64,000 nucleotides of DNA from Mycolicibacterium elephantis DSM 44368 (lineage in GTDB: Bacteria; Actinomycetota; Actinomycetes; Mycobacteriales; Mycobacteriaceae). The stretch is taken from positions 62,001 through 126,000 of the forward strand of contig NZ_ATDN01000078.1 in the NCBI RefSeq assembly GCF_004014805.1, given 5' to 3'. The notes beneath the pieces were generated by a model that was given only the letters and a program-made list of their open reading frames with translations, was not told the origin of the DNA and made no database searches. The position numbers were made by a program, and so were the translations under genes. The first letter of the stretch is position 1. The number at the start of each line of letters is the position of its first letter. Of the stretch, positions 1-8,445 are shown piece after piece.

Positions 1-2
1 TG

Positions 3-185
3 CTGTACTTCCCCAACGAGTGGGTGTCGACGGCGGTCGACGGCTGGTCCACCCTGCTGGCCGGGGCCACGTCCCTGGTGGCCTACGTGGTGGTGGCGCT
101 GATGACCACGCCCCCGGCCGCCCCGGACGAGCCGGAGACCGCGGTCGAGGCGGAACCGGCCACCCTCACGGCGGCCCGGCCCTGA
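3..185 (+). CDS. C-terminal end of an integral membrane protein (partial)
   Basis: The reading frame enters from the left edge and stops at TGA 183-185, leaving about 60 residues. One hydrophobic span (TLLAGATSLVAYVVVALM) is followed by a Pro/Glu/Ala-rich cytoplasmic-type tail. This looks like the last transmembrane helix of a polytopic transporter, but the family cannot be decided from what remains. It ends 59 bases before the start of the TetR gene on the same strand, so the regulator could control it. Confidence 0.65.
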   Translation: MYFPNEWVSTAVDGWSTLLAGATSLVAYVVVALMTTPPAAPDEPETAVEAEPATLTAARP

Positions 186-244
186 CCCCGGCGATCACCG
201 TGGTTGCGCACGCGTCGAGCCTGTCCGGCTGGCAGGATCGACGC

Positions 245-916
245 GTGCACACCACCGGGGGCGGCCGTCCCCGACTCGAGGGGCGCAAGCGGCCGGGCGA
301 CACCGCCCGCGACGAGGTGCTGGACGCCGCGGCGGAGTTGTTCACCACGTTGGGGGTGGCGGCGACGTCGACGCGCCAGATCGCCGAGGCCGTCGGCATC
401 CGGCAGGCGTCGCTGTACCACCATTTCCGCACCAAGGACGACATCCTGGCGGCGCTGCTGCACGGCACCGTCGCGTCGTCGTTGGCCGCCGCGCAGCGAC
501 TGCTGGACCGGCAGGAGCCGGCCGCGGTGCTGCTGCACGCGTTGACCTACCTCGACGGCCGACTGCTGTGGGACAGCCCGTGGAACCTCGGCATCCTCTA
601 CCTGCTGCCCGAGGTCCGTGCCCCGCGGTTCGACGAATTCCACCGGCAGCGAAGCCAGTTGCGCCAGGCGTACCGCACGCTGGTGCATCGTGTGCTCGAC
701 GGCCGGCAGCGGTGTGACGACGAGTTCGACGTCGGCGCCGACGAGGATGTGGTGTTCCGGCTCGTCGAGTCGCTGCCGAACCTGCGTGCCGACGGGTTGG
801 GCGAACCGGATCAGCCGCAGCGCACCGCCGACATGGCGTTGCATGTGCTGGGCTGGCGCGGGGACTGGCCCGCGCTGCGCGCGGCCTCGCGAGCCGTCAC
901 CGATGAGGTCGGCTGA
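245..916 (+). CDS. TetR/AcrR-family transcriptional regulator
   Basis: A 223-residue one-component repressor. The N-terminal helix-turn-helix occupies about residues 20-68 (DEVLDAAAELFTTLGV, then TRQIAEAVGIRQASLYHHF, the recognition helix). The rest is an all-helical ligand-binding domain with no recognisable ligand class. The open frame extends upstream to base 20, but GTG 245 is the natural start for a TetR protein of this length, and it has a -10-like CAGGAT six bases in front, so it may be leaderless. It follows the membrane-protein fragment and precedes the sirtuin gene, separated from it by a palindromic repeat. Targets are unknown; regulation of the upstream transporter is an inference. 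Confidence 0.88.
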   Translation: MHTTGGGRPRLEGRKRPGDTARDEVLDAAAELFTTLGVAATSTRQIAEAVGIRQASLYHHFRTKDDILAALLHGTVASSLAAAQRLLDRQEPAAVLLHALTYLDGRLLWDSPWNLGILYLLPEVRAPRFDEFHRQRSQLRQAYRTLVHRVLDGRQRCDDEFDVGADEDVVFRLVESLPNLRADGLGEPDQPQRTADMALHVLGWRGDWPALRAASRAVTDEVG

Positions 917-929
917 TCGTTTTTCCGCC

Positions 930-987
930 AAAGGGACAGACGGGCGGGAAAGTGCGAGTAAATCCCGCCGAGACGTCGATCTCGGCG
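930..987. repeat. Palindromic intergenic repeat, copy A (AAAGTGCGAGT loop)
   Basis: Hairpin with a perfect 7-bp inner stem (GGCGGGA 943-949 / TCCCGCC 963-969) around a loop containing AAAGTGCGAGT (949-959). It is preceded by AAAGGGAC (930-937) and followed by ACGTCGATCTCGGCG (973-987). The same blocks recur at 4469-4530 with a different but still paired stem. It may terminate the TetR transcript. Confidence 0.7.
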
Positions 988-1032
988 CGGGGCCGGGCCG
1001 CGCATCGCCGCAGGCGTTGATGAGCTGAGCCG

Positions 1033-1038
1033 TACCCT
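1033..1038 (+). promoter_or_regulatory. Leaderless -10 hexamer (TACCCT) of the sirtuin gene
   Basis: TACCCT matches TANNNT and lies 7 nt before GTG 1046. No Shine-Dalgarno sequence is present, so a leaderless mRNA starting at or next to the GTG is likely. Confidence 0.55.
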
Positions 1039-1045
1039 CGACACC

Positions 1046-1888
1046 GTGGACGCCCCGGAACTGGTCGATGTGCTGCGCGGCAGGCGTGTCGCCGTGCTGA
1101 CCGGCGCGGGGATATCGACCGACTCGGGTATCCCGGACTACCGCGGACCGGACTCGCCGCCGAGCAATCCGATGACGATTCGGCAGTTCACCTCCGACCC
1201 GGCGTTTCGGCAGCGGTACTGGGCGCGCAACCACCTCGGCTGGCGGCACATGGACACCACCGCGCCCAACGCCGGTCACCGCGCGCTGGCCCGGCTCGAG
1301 CGGGCCGGCGTCGTGTGCGGGCTGATCACCCAGAACGTCGACCTGTTGCACACCAAGGCGGGCAGTCGCGCGGTGGTCAACCTGCACGGCAGCTACGCCG
1401 AGGTGATCTGCCTGGGCTGCGGCCACCGCATGTCGCGCGCGGCGCTCGCCGACCTGTTGGAGGAAGCCAACCCGGGATTCGCGCGGCGCGCCGAGGCGGT
1501 CGGTGGTATCGCCGTGGCACCGGACGCCGACGCGGTGGTCGACGACACCGCGTCGTTTCGCGTCGTCGACTGCGGGCGATGCGGCGGCATGCTCAAGCCC
1601 GACATCGTCTACTTCGGCGAGAACGTGCCCAAAGAGCGTGTGACAGAGGCATATTCGGTCGTCGATGCCGCCGACGCGCTGTTGGTGGCGGGGTCGTCGC
1701 TGACGGTGTACTCCGGTTACCGGTTCGTCCGGCACGCGGCGGCCGCCGGGATGCCGGTCGCGATCATCAACCGCGGGCCGACGCGCGGCGACGCGCTTGC
1801 CACGGTCAAGGTCGACAGCGGCTGCTCGGAGATGTTGGCCCTGCTGGTGTGTGAGTTGGGCGCGCAAACGGACGCTGTAGGGGCATAG
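1046..1888 (+). CDS. Sir2-family NAD-dependent protein deacetylase (sirtuin)
   Basis: A 280-residue class of sirtuin that removes acyl groups from protein lysines using NAD, giving nicotinamide and O-acetyl-ADP-ribose. Visible motifs in order: the NAD-binding GAGIST (residues 20-25) followed by SGIPDYRG, TQNVD (about 95), the catalytic His in LHGSY (about 114), a zinc knuckle of CLGC (about 122) and CGRCGG (about 176), and a late GSSLTVY NAD-contact segment. All catalytic parts are intact. The start is the GTG with the leaderless -10. It converges on proB, with 15 bp between the stop codons. From memory, M. tuberculosis has nadE beside proB, so this TetR/sirtuin pair looks like a lineage-specific neighbour. 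Substrates are not predictable from sequence. Confidence 0.93.
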   Translation: MDAPELVDVLRGRRVAVLTGAGISTDSGIPDYRGPDSPPSNPMTIRQFTSDPAFRQRYWARNHLGWRHMDTTAPNAGHRALARLERAGVVCGLITQNVDLLHTKAGSRAVVNLHGSYAEVICLGCGHRMSRAALADLLEEANPGFARRAEAVGGIAVAPDADAVVDDTASFRVVDCGRCGGMLKPDIVYFGENVPKERVTEAYSVVDAADALLVAGSSLTVYSGYRFVRHAAAAGMPVAIINRGPTRGDALATVKVDSGCSEMLALLVCELGAQTDAVGA

Positions 1889-1903
1889 CCGCGCCGAAAT
1901 CGC

Positions 1904-3004
1904 CTAGACGGCGACCAGATCGTCGGCGTGCACCGCGGGCCTGCGCATGTCGGCGGGCAGGTCCGATGTCGACCGGCCCAGCATGGTCTCCAGCTCGGTG
2001 TGGTCGTAGGCCACCACGCCGCGCGCCACCATCGTGGCGTCCTGCGCACGCAACTCCACGACATCGCCGCCATAGAAGCGGCCGGACAGCGCCGTGATGC
2101 CGGCCGGCAGCAGGGACCGGCGTTGCCGCACCACCGCCCGTACGGCGCCGTCGTCCAGCGTCAACGACCCAGACGCCTCCGCCGCGTAGCGCACCCAGAA
2201 CTTGCGCGCCGACATCCGTTGGGGCCGCGCGGCGAAGACGGTGCCGACCGACGCGTCGGCCAGCGCGGTGGCGGCGTCGGACGCCGCGGCCAGCAGCACC
2301 GGAACGCCGGCGTCCGCGGCCAGCAGCGCCGATGACAGCTTCGACGCCATCCCGCCGGTGCCCAGGTGAGAGCCGCGGCCGGCCACCACACCGTCGAGAT
2401 CCTCGGGGCCGGACACCTCGGGGATGAAGCGCGCCTTGCCCTTGCGCGGATCCGCGTCGTAGAGGCCGTCGATGTCGGACAGCAGCACCAGCGCGTCGGC
2501 GCCGACCAGGTGAGCCACCAGCGCCGAGAGCCGGTCGTTGTCGCCGAACCGGATCTCGTTGGTGGCCACGGTGTCGTTCTCGTTGACGATCGCCACGGCG
2601 TGCAGCGCCCGCAGCCGGTCCAGTGTGCGCTGGGCGTTGGTGTGCTGCACGCGCATCGAGATGTCGTGCGCGGTCAACAGCACCTGACCGACGGTGCGTT
2701 GGTAGCGGGCGAAGGCCGTGCTCCACGCGTTGACCAGCGCCACCTGCCCCACGCTGGCGGCGGCCTGCTTGGTGGCCAGATCCGTGGGGCGCTTGGACAG
2801 CTTGAGCGGCTCGATACCGGCGGCGATCGCGCCCGACGACACGATCACCACGTCCGAGCCGGCCTTCATGCGCGCCTCGATCGCCTCGGCCAGGGTCGCC
2901 AACCGGCTCGGGTCGAACACCCCGGCCGGTGTGGTCAGCGCGGTGGTGCCGATCTTGACGACGACGCTGCGGGCGGTTCGGATGGCGTCGCGGTGGGCGC
3001 TCAC
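1904..3004 (-). CDS. proB: Glutamate 5-kinase (first step of proline synthesis)
   Basis: ProB phosphorylates L-glutamate on its gamma-carboxyl with ATP, committing it to proline synthesis, and is normally inhibited by proline. The 366-residue protein has the amino-acid kinase fold (VVKIGTTALT near residue 14, VIVSSGAIAAG near 52, NENDTVATNEIRFGDNDRLSA near 140, GGMASKL near 215). It ends in a PUA domain from about residue 280, the usual long form. The GTG start overlaps the obg stop by four bases (GTGA), so the two genes are translationally coupled in a minus-strand operon rplU-rpmA-obg-proB. Confidence 0.97.
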   Translation of the reverse strand: MSAHRDAIRTARSVVVKIGTTALTTPAGVFDPSRLATLAEAIEARMKAGSDVVIVSSGAIAAGIEPLKLSKRPTDLATKQAAASVGQVALVNAWSTAFARYQRTVGQVLLTAHDISMRVQHTNAQRTLDRLRALHAVAIVNENDTVATNEIRFGDNDRLSALVAHLVGADALVLLSDIDGLYDADPRKGKARFIPEVSGPEDLDGVVAGRGSHLGTGGMASKLSSALLAADAGVPVLLAAASDAATALADASVGTVFAARPQRMSARKFWVRYAAEASGSLTLDDGAVRAVVRQRRSLLPAGITALSGRFYGGDVVELRAQDATMVARGVVAYDHTELETMLGRSTSDLPADMRRPAVHADDLVAV

Positions 3005-4446
3005 GGTTCACCGCTTCCGCGGCGACGCTCGCGGCGGGCCGCCTTGCGCTCGGCCGCCGAAACCCGCTCGGTCTGCTCAAGTCTCGCGTCGGTGCCACGC
3101 CCGGACAGCGGCACGTCGACGCCGGCGGGGGTCTGCGGTTCCCAGTCGAAGGTCACGTCCCCGATGGTCACCGCGCAGCCGGGCCGCGCGCCGAGCCGAA
3201 GCAGCTCCTCCTCGACGCCGAGCCGCGCCAACCGGTCAGCCAGATAGCCGACCGCCTCGTCATTGTCGAAATTCGTTTGGTTAACCCATCTTTCGGGCCG
3301 CACACCGCGCACAATGAAGCCACCGTGGCCGTCGGGTTCGACGGTGAAGCCGGTCTCGTCCACCGGCACGGGCCGGATGACGGGCCGACGCGCGACGGGT
3401 GGCGGCTGCGACTCGCGATACTGCGCCACCATCTCGGCCAGCGCGAAAATCAACGGCCGCAAGCCCTCTCGGGTGACGGTGGACACCGCGAAGGTCGGCC
3501 AACCGAACCGCTGGGCGATTTCGTCGCGGACGAACTCGGCCAGCTCCCGCGCTTCCGGGACATCGATCTTGTTGAGCACCACCGCTCTCGGGCGTTCGGT
3601 CAGATCCCCGAGCGTCGAGTCGCCCCGCAACGTCGGCTGGTAGGCGGCGAGTTCGGCCTCGAGCGCTTCGATGTCGGAGATCGGGTCGCGGCCGGGTTCC
3701 ATCGTCGCGCAGTCGACCACGTGCACCAGCACCGCGCAGCGCTCGATGTGGCGCAGGAAGTCCAGGCCCAGGCCGCGGCCCTCCGACGCGCCGGGGATGA
3801 GGCCGGGCACGTCGGCGACGGTGAAGGTGTGCTCACCGGCGGACACGACGCCGAGGTTGGGCGCCAGCGTGGTGAACGGGTAGTCGGCGATCTTGGGTTT
3901 GGCCGCCGAGATCACCGACACCAGCGACGACTTGCCCGCCGACGGAAACCCGACCAACCCGACGTCGGCGACGATCTTGAGTTCCAGCGTGAGGTCGCGC
4001 GCCTCACCCTTCTCGCCGAGCAGCGCGAAACCGGGCGCCTTGCGGGCCCGCGAGGCCAGCGCGGCGTTGCCCAGCCCACCGCGGCCGCCGGCGGCGGCCA
4101 CGAACCGGGTGCCTGCGCCGACCAGGTCGGCGAGCAGATTGCCGTTCTCGTCGAGCACGACGGTGCCGTCGGGCACCTTGACTTCCAGGTCGGCACCCGC
4201 GGCGCCGTCGCGGTGGCCGCCCGCCCCCGGCTTGCCCGAAGGCGCGACGACGTGCGGGTGGAAGTGGAAGTCGAGCAGCGTGTGCACCTGCGGGTCGACG
4301 ACCAGCACGACGCTGCCGCCCCGCCCGCCGTTGCCGCCGTCGGGGCCGCCGAGCGGTTTGAATTTCTCGCGATGGACCGAGGCGCAGCCGTTGCCGCCGT
4401 TGCCGGCCCGCGCGTGAATCACCACGCGGTCGACAAACCGGGCCAT
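3001..4446 (-). CDS. obg: Obg-family GTPase, ribosome assembly and stress control
   Basis: Essential P-loop GTPase acting on 50S subunit maturation and growth/stress signalling. The 481-residue protein shows the three-domain layout. First comes the glycine-rich Obg fold (residues 1-158; GGNGCASVHREKF, GGPDGGNGGRGG). Next is the G domain (G1 GFPSAGKSS, G3 DVPGLIPGAS, G4 NKID, G5 around STVTREG). Last is an OCT domain after about residue 345 (FTVEPDGHGGFIVRG). A charged, Arg-rich tail follows. The start has a good ribosome site (GGAGAGGA). It is the third gene of the rplU-rpmA-obg-proB operon and overlaps proB by 4 bp. The 89-bp gap to rpmA holds palindromic repeat copy B, which may lower read-through into obg. 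Confidence 0.97.
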   Translation of the reverse strand: MARFVDRVVIHARAGNGGNGCASVHREKFKPLGGPDGGNGGRGGSVVLVVDPQVHTLLDFHFHPHVVAPSGKPGAGGHRDGAAGADLEVKVPDGTVVLDENGNLLADLVGAGTRFVAAAGGRGGLGNAALASRARKAPGFALLGEKGEARDLTLELKIVADVGLVGFPSAGKSSLVSVISAAKPKIADYPFTTLAPNLGVVSAGEHTFTVADVPGLIPGASEGRGLGLDFLRHIERCAVLVHVVDCATMEPGRDPISDIEALEAELAAYQPTLRGDSTLGDLTERPRAVVLNKIDVPEARELAEFVRDEIAQRFGWPTFAVSTVTREGLRPLIFALAEMVAQYRESQPPPVARRPVIRPVPVDETGFTVEPDGHGGFIVRGVRPERWVNQTNFDNDEAVGYLADRLARLGVEEELLRLGARPGCAVTIGDVTFDWEPQTPAGVDVPLSGRGTDARLEQTERVSAAERKAARRERRRGSGEP

Positions 4447-4468
4447 CGGATACTCCTCTCCTTCGCCG

Positions 4469-4530
4469 AAAGGGACGTTTGGGGCGCGAAAGTGCGAGTG
4501 TGCCTAACGCCCAAACGTCGATTTCGACGG
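4469..4530. repeat. Palindromic intergenic repeat, copy B (AAAGTGCGAGT loop)
   Basis: Perfect 10-bp arms GACGTTTGGG (4474-4483) and CCCAAACGTC (4510-4519), extended by CG/CG with one bulged G. They enclose AAAGTGCGAGT (4489-4499). The leading AAAGGGAC and trailing ACGTCGATTTCGACGG match copy A at 930-987, while the stem bases differ. It sits between rpmA and obg. Confidence 0.75.
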
Positions 4531-4535
4531 CGGAG

Positions 4536-4799
4536 TCAGGCCTCCGCGGACGGTCGCACGACGCTGACGGTCTTGCGGCCGCGCTTGGTGCCGAATTCCA
4601 CGGCACCGGGAGCCGTGGCGAACAGCGTGTCGTCGCCACCACGACCGACGTTCACGCCGGGATGGAAATGGGTGCCGCGCTGGCGGACGAGGATCTCGCC
4701 GGCCTTGACGATCTGGCCGCCGAATCGCTTGACGCCAAGCCGCTGGGCTGCGGAGTCGCGACCGTTGCGTGAGCTGGAAGCGCCCTTCTTATGTGCCAT
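4536..4799 (-). CDS. rpmA: 50S ribosomal protein L27
   Basis: An 87-residue L27 near the peptidyl-transferase centre. The diagnostic N-terminus MAHKKGASSSRNGRDS and RLGVKRFGGQ are present, and the short arm begins directly without the cleavable leader seen in Firmicutes. The basic C-terminal part (RQRGTHFHPG) is complete. It lies 45 bp downstream of rplU, has a GAGGCGAGGG ribosome site, and is followed by obg across the palindromic repeat. Confidence 0.98.
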   Translation of the reverse strand: MAHKKGASSSRNGRDSAAQRLGVKRFGGQIVKAGEILVRQRGTHFHPGVNVGRGGDDTLFATAPGAVEFGTKRGRKTVSVVRPSAEA

Positions 4800-4844
4800 G
4801 AGATTGCCCTCGCCTCTGCTGTCTGTTCTTCGCCTGACGGCTCA

Positions 4845-5168
4845 TCACGCGATGCCGGTGACCTTCAGGACCGTCAGTTGCTGACGGTGACCCTGACGCT
4901 TGTGGTAACCGGTCTTGTTCTTGAACTTGTGGATGCGGATCTTGGGGCCCTTGCGGTGCTCGAGCACCTCGCCGGTGACGGCGACCTTCTCCAGGGCCTT
5001 GGCGTCTGTGGTGACCTTCGCTCCGTCGACGACGAGGGCCACGGGCAGCGACACCTTGGAGCCGGGTTCGCTGTCGAGCTTCTCGACCTTGACCACGTCT
5101 CCGACGGCGACTTTGTACTGCTTGCCGCCCGTCTTGACGATTGCGTACGTGGCCTTATCGGCTGCCAT
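4845..5168 (-). CDS. rplU: 50S ribosomal protein L21
   Basis: A 107-residue L21 that binds 23S rRNA and anchors the first gene of the rplU-rpmA-obg-proB operon. Recognised by YAIVKTGGKQYKVAVGD at residues 8-24 and the conserved C-terminal HRQQLTVLKVTGI, preceded by the KGPKIRIHKFKNKTGYHKRQGHRQ segment's basic residues. The start has a GTAGGAGC ribosome site. The promoter must lie in 5169-5271, between this gene and the rne terminator; I see no clear -35/-10 pair there. Confidence 0.98.
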   Translation of the reverse strand: MAADKATYAIVKTGGKQYKVAVGDVVKVEKLDSEPGSKVSLPVALVVDGAKVTTDAKALEKVAVTGEVLEHRKGPKIRIHKFKNKTGYHKRQGHRQQLTVLKVTGIA

Positions 5169-5271
5169 CTTGCTCGTGCTCCTACGTCGTTTCTTGACAC
5201 AGCGCTACTCGCGACTGTGCGGGTCTGGGTTTCCGGGTCTTCCACGATCGCCGGCCACGGCCTGGCGACAA

Positions 5272-5293
5272 CTGCTCAAGGCTACTTGAGCAG
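5272..5293 (-). terminator. Hairpin downstream of rne
   Basis: Perfect 9-bp stem CTGCTCAAG (5272-5280) / CTTGAGCAG (5285-5293) with loop GCTA, 50 bp after the rne stop on the minus strand. The T-run after it is weak (TTGTCG), so it may be a stabilising 3' end as much as a true intrinsic terminator. Confidence 0.6.
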
Positions 5294-5343
5294 AACCTTG
5301 AGGGTCAAATCACCGCAGGTCACGGCATCGGCTCCGGGGCTGC

Positions 5344-8139
5344 TCAGCGGCCGTGGCTGGGCGGGCCCGCAGGTCGCGCCGCGGCGCGACGGCGGTGCCG
5401 GCCGCCCGGCCGGGTCACCGCAACCGGCGCGGCCACCGCGGAGTCGTCCTCGTCCTCTTCGTCCTCCTCGTCGGAATCGTCCAGGTCCGAATCGTCCAGG
5501 TCCGAGTCGTCCACGTCCGAATCGTCGTCCGAGTCCTCGTCCGAGTCGTCGTCGATGACCTCGATGTCGTCGTCGAGGTCGTCCTCGTCGTCGTCGTCAT
5601 CCAGATCGATCTCGTCCTCGTCGGACTCGTCGTCCTCATCCTCGTCCGGCTCATACGAGTCGTCGTCGTCCAGGTCTTCGTCCGCCGACGAGGAAACCGC
5701 CTCCCGGATGCCTTCGGTGTCGGCCTCGGCGACCTCCTCGGCGGGCTTCTTCTCCTCGTCCTCGGCCTCGTCGTCCTGGCGGGACGTCGATGCCGCCATC
5801 GCCTTGAACATCGGATGCTCGGCGGCATGAGCAGGCACCTTGGCGACCGCGACGTCGTCGGACTTGCCGCCCCGCTTGCCGCGCCTGCCCCGACGGCCCC
5901 CTTCGGACTTCCGTCCGTTCCCCGACGTCGAGTCGATCGGATCGGTGTGCAGGATGATGCCCCGTCCGGCGCAGTGCGGGCACGACGTGGAGAACGCCTC
6001 GATCAGCCCCGTGCCCAGCCGTTTCCGCGTCAACTGCACCAGGCCCAGCGAGGTGACCTCGGAAACCTGGTGCCGGGTGCGGTCACGGGCCAGCGCCTCG
6101 GTCAACCGTCGCAGCACCAGGTCGCGATTGGACTCGAGCACCATGTCGATGAAGTCGATGACCACGATGCCGCCGATGTCGCGCAACCGCAATTGGCGCA
6201 CGATCTCCTCGGCGGCCTCCAGGTTGTTGCGGGTGACGGTCTGTTCGAGGTTGCCGCCCGAGCCGGTGAACTTGCCGGTGTTGACGTCGATCACCGTCAT
6301 CGCCTCGGTGCGGTCGATGACCAGCGTGCCGCCCGAGGGCAGCCACACCTTGCGGTCCATCGCCTTGGTCAGCTGTTCGTCGATGCGATGGACGGCGAAC
6401 ACGTCCGGGCCCGGCTCGCCCTCGGAAGACACCGGGGGCTCGTACTTCGTCATCCGCGGAAGTAGCTCCGGCGCAACAGCATTCACGTACTCGGTGATGG
6501 TCTTCCACGCGTCGTCGCCGGAGACGATCAGCCCGGTGAAGTCCTCGTTGAACAGGTCGCGGATGACCTTGACCAGCACGTCGGGCTCTTCGTAGAGCGC
6601 GACGGCCGCCCCGGCCTTCTTTTCGGTGATCTCGGCGGCCTTGGCCTCGATCTCGGCCCAGCGCTTCTGCAGGCGCTCGACGTCGGCGCGGATGTCGTCT
6701 TCCTTGACGCCCTCCGAGGCGGTACGGATGATCACGCCCGCGTCGGACGGCACCACCTCGCGCAGGATCTCCTTGAGCCGCTGCCGTTCGGTGTCGGGCA
6801 GCTTGCGGCTGATCCCGGTGGACGACGCGCCCGGCACGTAGACCAGGTAGCGCCCGGCCAGCGACACCTGGGTGGTCAGGCGGGCGCCCTTGTGGCCGAC
6901 GGGATCCTTGCTGACCTGCACGACGACGTAGTCGCCGGGCTTGAGGGCCTGCTCGATCTTGCGGTTCTGCCCGCCCAGGCCGGCGGCCTCCCAGTTGACC
7001 TCGCCGGCGTAGAGCACGCCGTTACGGCCGCGGCCGATGTCGACGAACGCCGCCTCCATCGACGGCAGCACGTTCTGCACGATGCCGAGGTAGATGTTGC
7101 CGACCAGCGATGCCGACGCGGCCGAGGTGACGAAGTGTTCGACGACGACGCCGTCCTCGAGCACGGCGATCTGCGTGTAGCGGGAGCCCTCGTGCGGCGG
7201 TTCGGTGCGCACCTTGTCGCGCACCACCATCATGCGTTCGACGGACTCGCGGCGGGCCAGGAACTCGGCCTCGCTGAGGATCGGCGGCCTGCGCCGGCCG
7301 GCGTCGCGGCCGTCGCGGCGGCGCTGCCGCTTGGCCTCCAGCCGGGTCGATCCGTTGATGCCCTGGATTTCGCCGTCACCGCTCGACGTGGACGACTTGG
7401 TGGCCTTCCGCGGCTCACGTTCGTGCACGACGGTGTTGGGCGGGTCATCGGGCGACAGGGCCGTGTCGGTGTCGTCACCGGAGCCGGACTTGCGCCGACG
7501 GCGGCGGCGACGGCGCCGGGTGGCGCCCTCGGTGCCGGTGTTGTCGTCGTCGCTGGTGTCCTCGTCCGAGTCCTCGGAGTCGTCGTCGGAGTCGCTGCCC
7601 TGGCTGTCGGTGTCGTCGGAGTCGTCGTCACCGCTCTGCTCGCCGCGGCCCCGTCCCCGCCCGCGGCGGCCGCGGCGCCTGCGCCGACCGGACGGCCGCT
7701 CGAACTGGTCGTCGTCGGAGTCCGTCCCGTCGTCGCCGTCGTCGTCCTCGTCGTCGGAGCTGTACTCGACGGTCACCGGCTGCGGCGCGACGAACAGTGG
7801 CAGGTAGTCGGCGGGTTCGGGGGTCTGGGGCCGGGTTTCCGCCTCGGGCTGCTCGGACCGGGTCTCCGGCTCGGTCTGCACGGCCGGCTGTTCGTCGCCG
7901 TCGGGGGTTTCGGCGAGCGCGTCACGCACCCGCTGGGCTTCGTCTTCCTCGACGACGGACTGCGGGTCTCGCGGTCTGCCGTCGAGGTCGGTCAGCACCT
8001 CGAGCACCCGCTCGCTGGTGGTGCCCAGCTCCCGAGCCAACGAATCGACACTCAGCTTGTCGGGCTGAGAGTCTTCAGTGGGCGATGTCTGTTCTGAAAG
8101 GTCTTCAGTCGGGGCTTGAGAATGGTCACTGTCGGCCAC
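5344..8139 (-). CDS. rne: Ribonuclease E/G, main mRNA-decay and rRNA-processing endonuclease
   Basis: A 931-residue RNase E of the mycobacterial type, with the catalytic core in the middle. Residues up to about 290 are acidic and Arg-rich low complexity. The S1 RNA-binding domain follows (GNIYLGIVQNVLPSMEAAFVDIG). The catalytic metal site lies in VIDVNTGKFTG and GGIVVIDFIDM, then the zinc-link CPHCAGRG that joins subunits. The C-terminal tail is long and strongly Asp/Glu-rich (repeated DLDDSD blocks), then basic. These tails are where partner RNases and helicases usually dock. The frame opens farther upstream, but GTG 8139 has an excellent GGAGGAG ribosome site 4 nt away and begins VADSDHSQ, so I take it as the start. 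Confidence 0.96.
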   Translation of the reverse strand: MADSDHSQAPTEDLSEQTSPTEDSQPDKLSVDSLARELGTTSERVLEVLTDLDGRPRDPQSVVEEDEAQRVRDALAETPDGDEQPAVQTEPETRSEQPEAETRPQTPEPADYLPLFVAPQPVTVEYSSDDEDDDGDDGTDSDDDQFERPSGRRRRRGRRGRGRGRGEQSGDDDSDDTDSQGSDSDDDSEDSDEDTSDDDNTGTEGATRRRRRRRRRKSGSGDDTDTALSPDDPPNTVVHEREPRKATKSSTSSGDGEIQGINGSTRLEAKRQRRRDGRDAGRRRPPILSEAEFLARRESVERMMVVRDKVRTEPPHEGSRYTQIAVLEDGVVVEHFVTSAASASLVGNIYLGIVQNVLPSMEAAFVDIGRGRNGVLYAGEVNWEAAGLGGQNRKIEQALKPGDYVVVQVSKDPVGHKGARLTTQVSLAGRYLVYVPGASSTGISRKLPDTERQRLKEILREVVPSDAGVIIRTASEGVKEDDIRADVERLQKRWAEIEAKAAEITEKKAGAAVALYEEPDVLVKVIRDLFNEDFTGLIVSGDDAWKTITEYVNAVAPELLPRMTKYEPPVSSEGEPGPDVFAVHRIDEQLTKAMDRKVWLPSGGTLVIDRTEAMTVIDVNTGKFTGSGGNLEQTVTRNNLEAAEEIVRQLRLRDIGGIVVIDFIDMVLESNRDLVLRRLTEALARDRTRHQVSEVTSLGLVQLTRKRLGTGLIEAFSTSCPHCAGRGIILHTDPIDSTSGNGRKSEGGRRGRRGKRGGKSDDVAVAKVPAHAAEHPMFKAMAASTSRQDDEAEDEEKKPAEEVAEADTEGIREAVSSSADEDLDDDDSYEPDEDEDDESDEDEIDLDDDDDEDDLDDDIEVIDDDSDEDSDDDSDVDDSDLDDSDLDDSDEEDEEDEDDSAVAAPVAVTRPGGRHRRRAAARPAGPPSHGR

Positions 8140-8445
8140 GTAGTCTCCTCCAAGCCCCCGGGCGCGTCCCGTTGGACGCGGCCACACGAGGGCTTCCGCT
8201 ATTGGCTCGGTACACGGTCCCGAGCTTGTTATGGTCTCGCCCCGAGCGGTTCCCTGTGGAACCATCCCGGCGCCTATTGCGAATGATGGCTGGACGGTCG
8301 GCGCCGCACCGCGCGTGGCGATGGTCGCGCACGTCTAAGTCTTCATTCGGGTGTCCAGCCCCACTTCAGGCCAGTCACCCGAGGCCAGTATCCCACATCA
8401 CGCCGCCCTGCCCGACCATGCCGCACGAGCAGGCAATATCCGGAG
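8140..8445. other. 306-bp gap between ndk and rne: rne promoter and leader
   Basis: No convincing gene. On the minus strand it must hold the rne promoter and a 5' leader ending in the GGAGGAG site (8144-8150). Long rne leaders are commonly sites of RNase E autoregulation; I see no conserved element that proves this here. Confidence 0.5.

Noticed and set aside
83..1867. 594-codon open frame on the minus strand opposite the TetR and sirtuin genes
   Set aside because: Arg/Gln/Val/His-rich shadow composition typical of antisense frames in GC-rich DNA; both plus-strand genes have clear domains.
5455..5690. Asp-rich tandem repeats as a separate element
   Set aside because: They are in-frame codons of the acidic RNase E C-terminal tail, not an independent repeat element.
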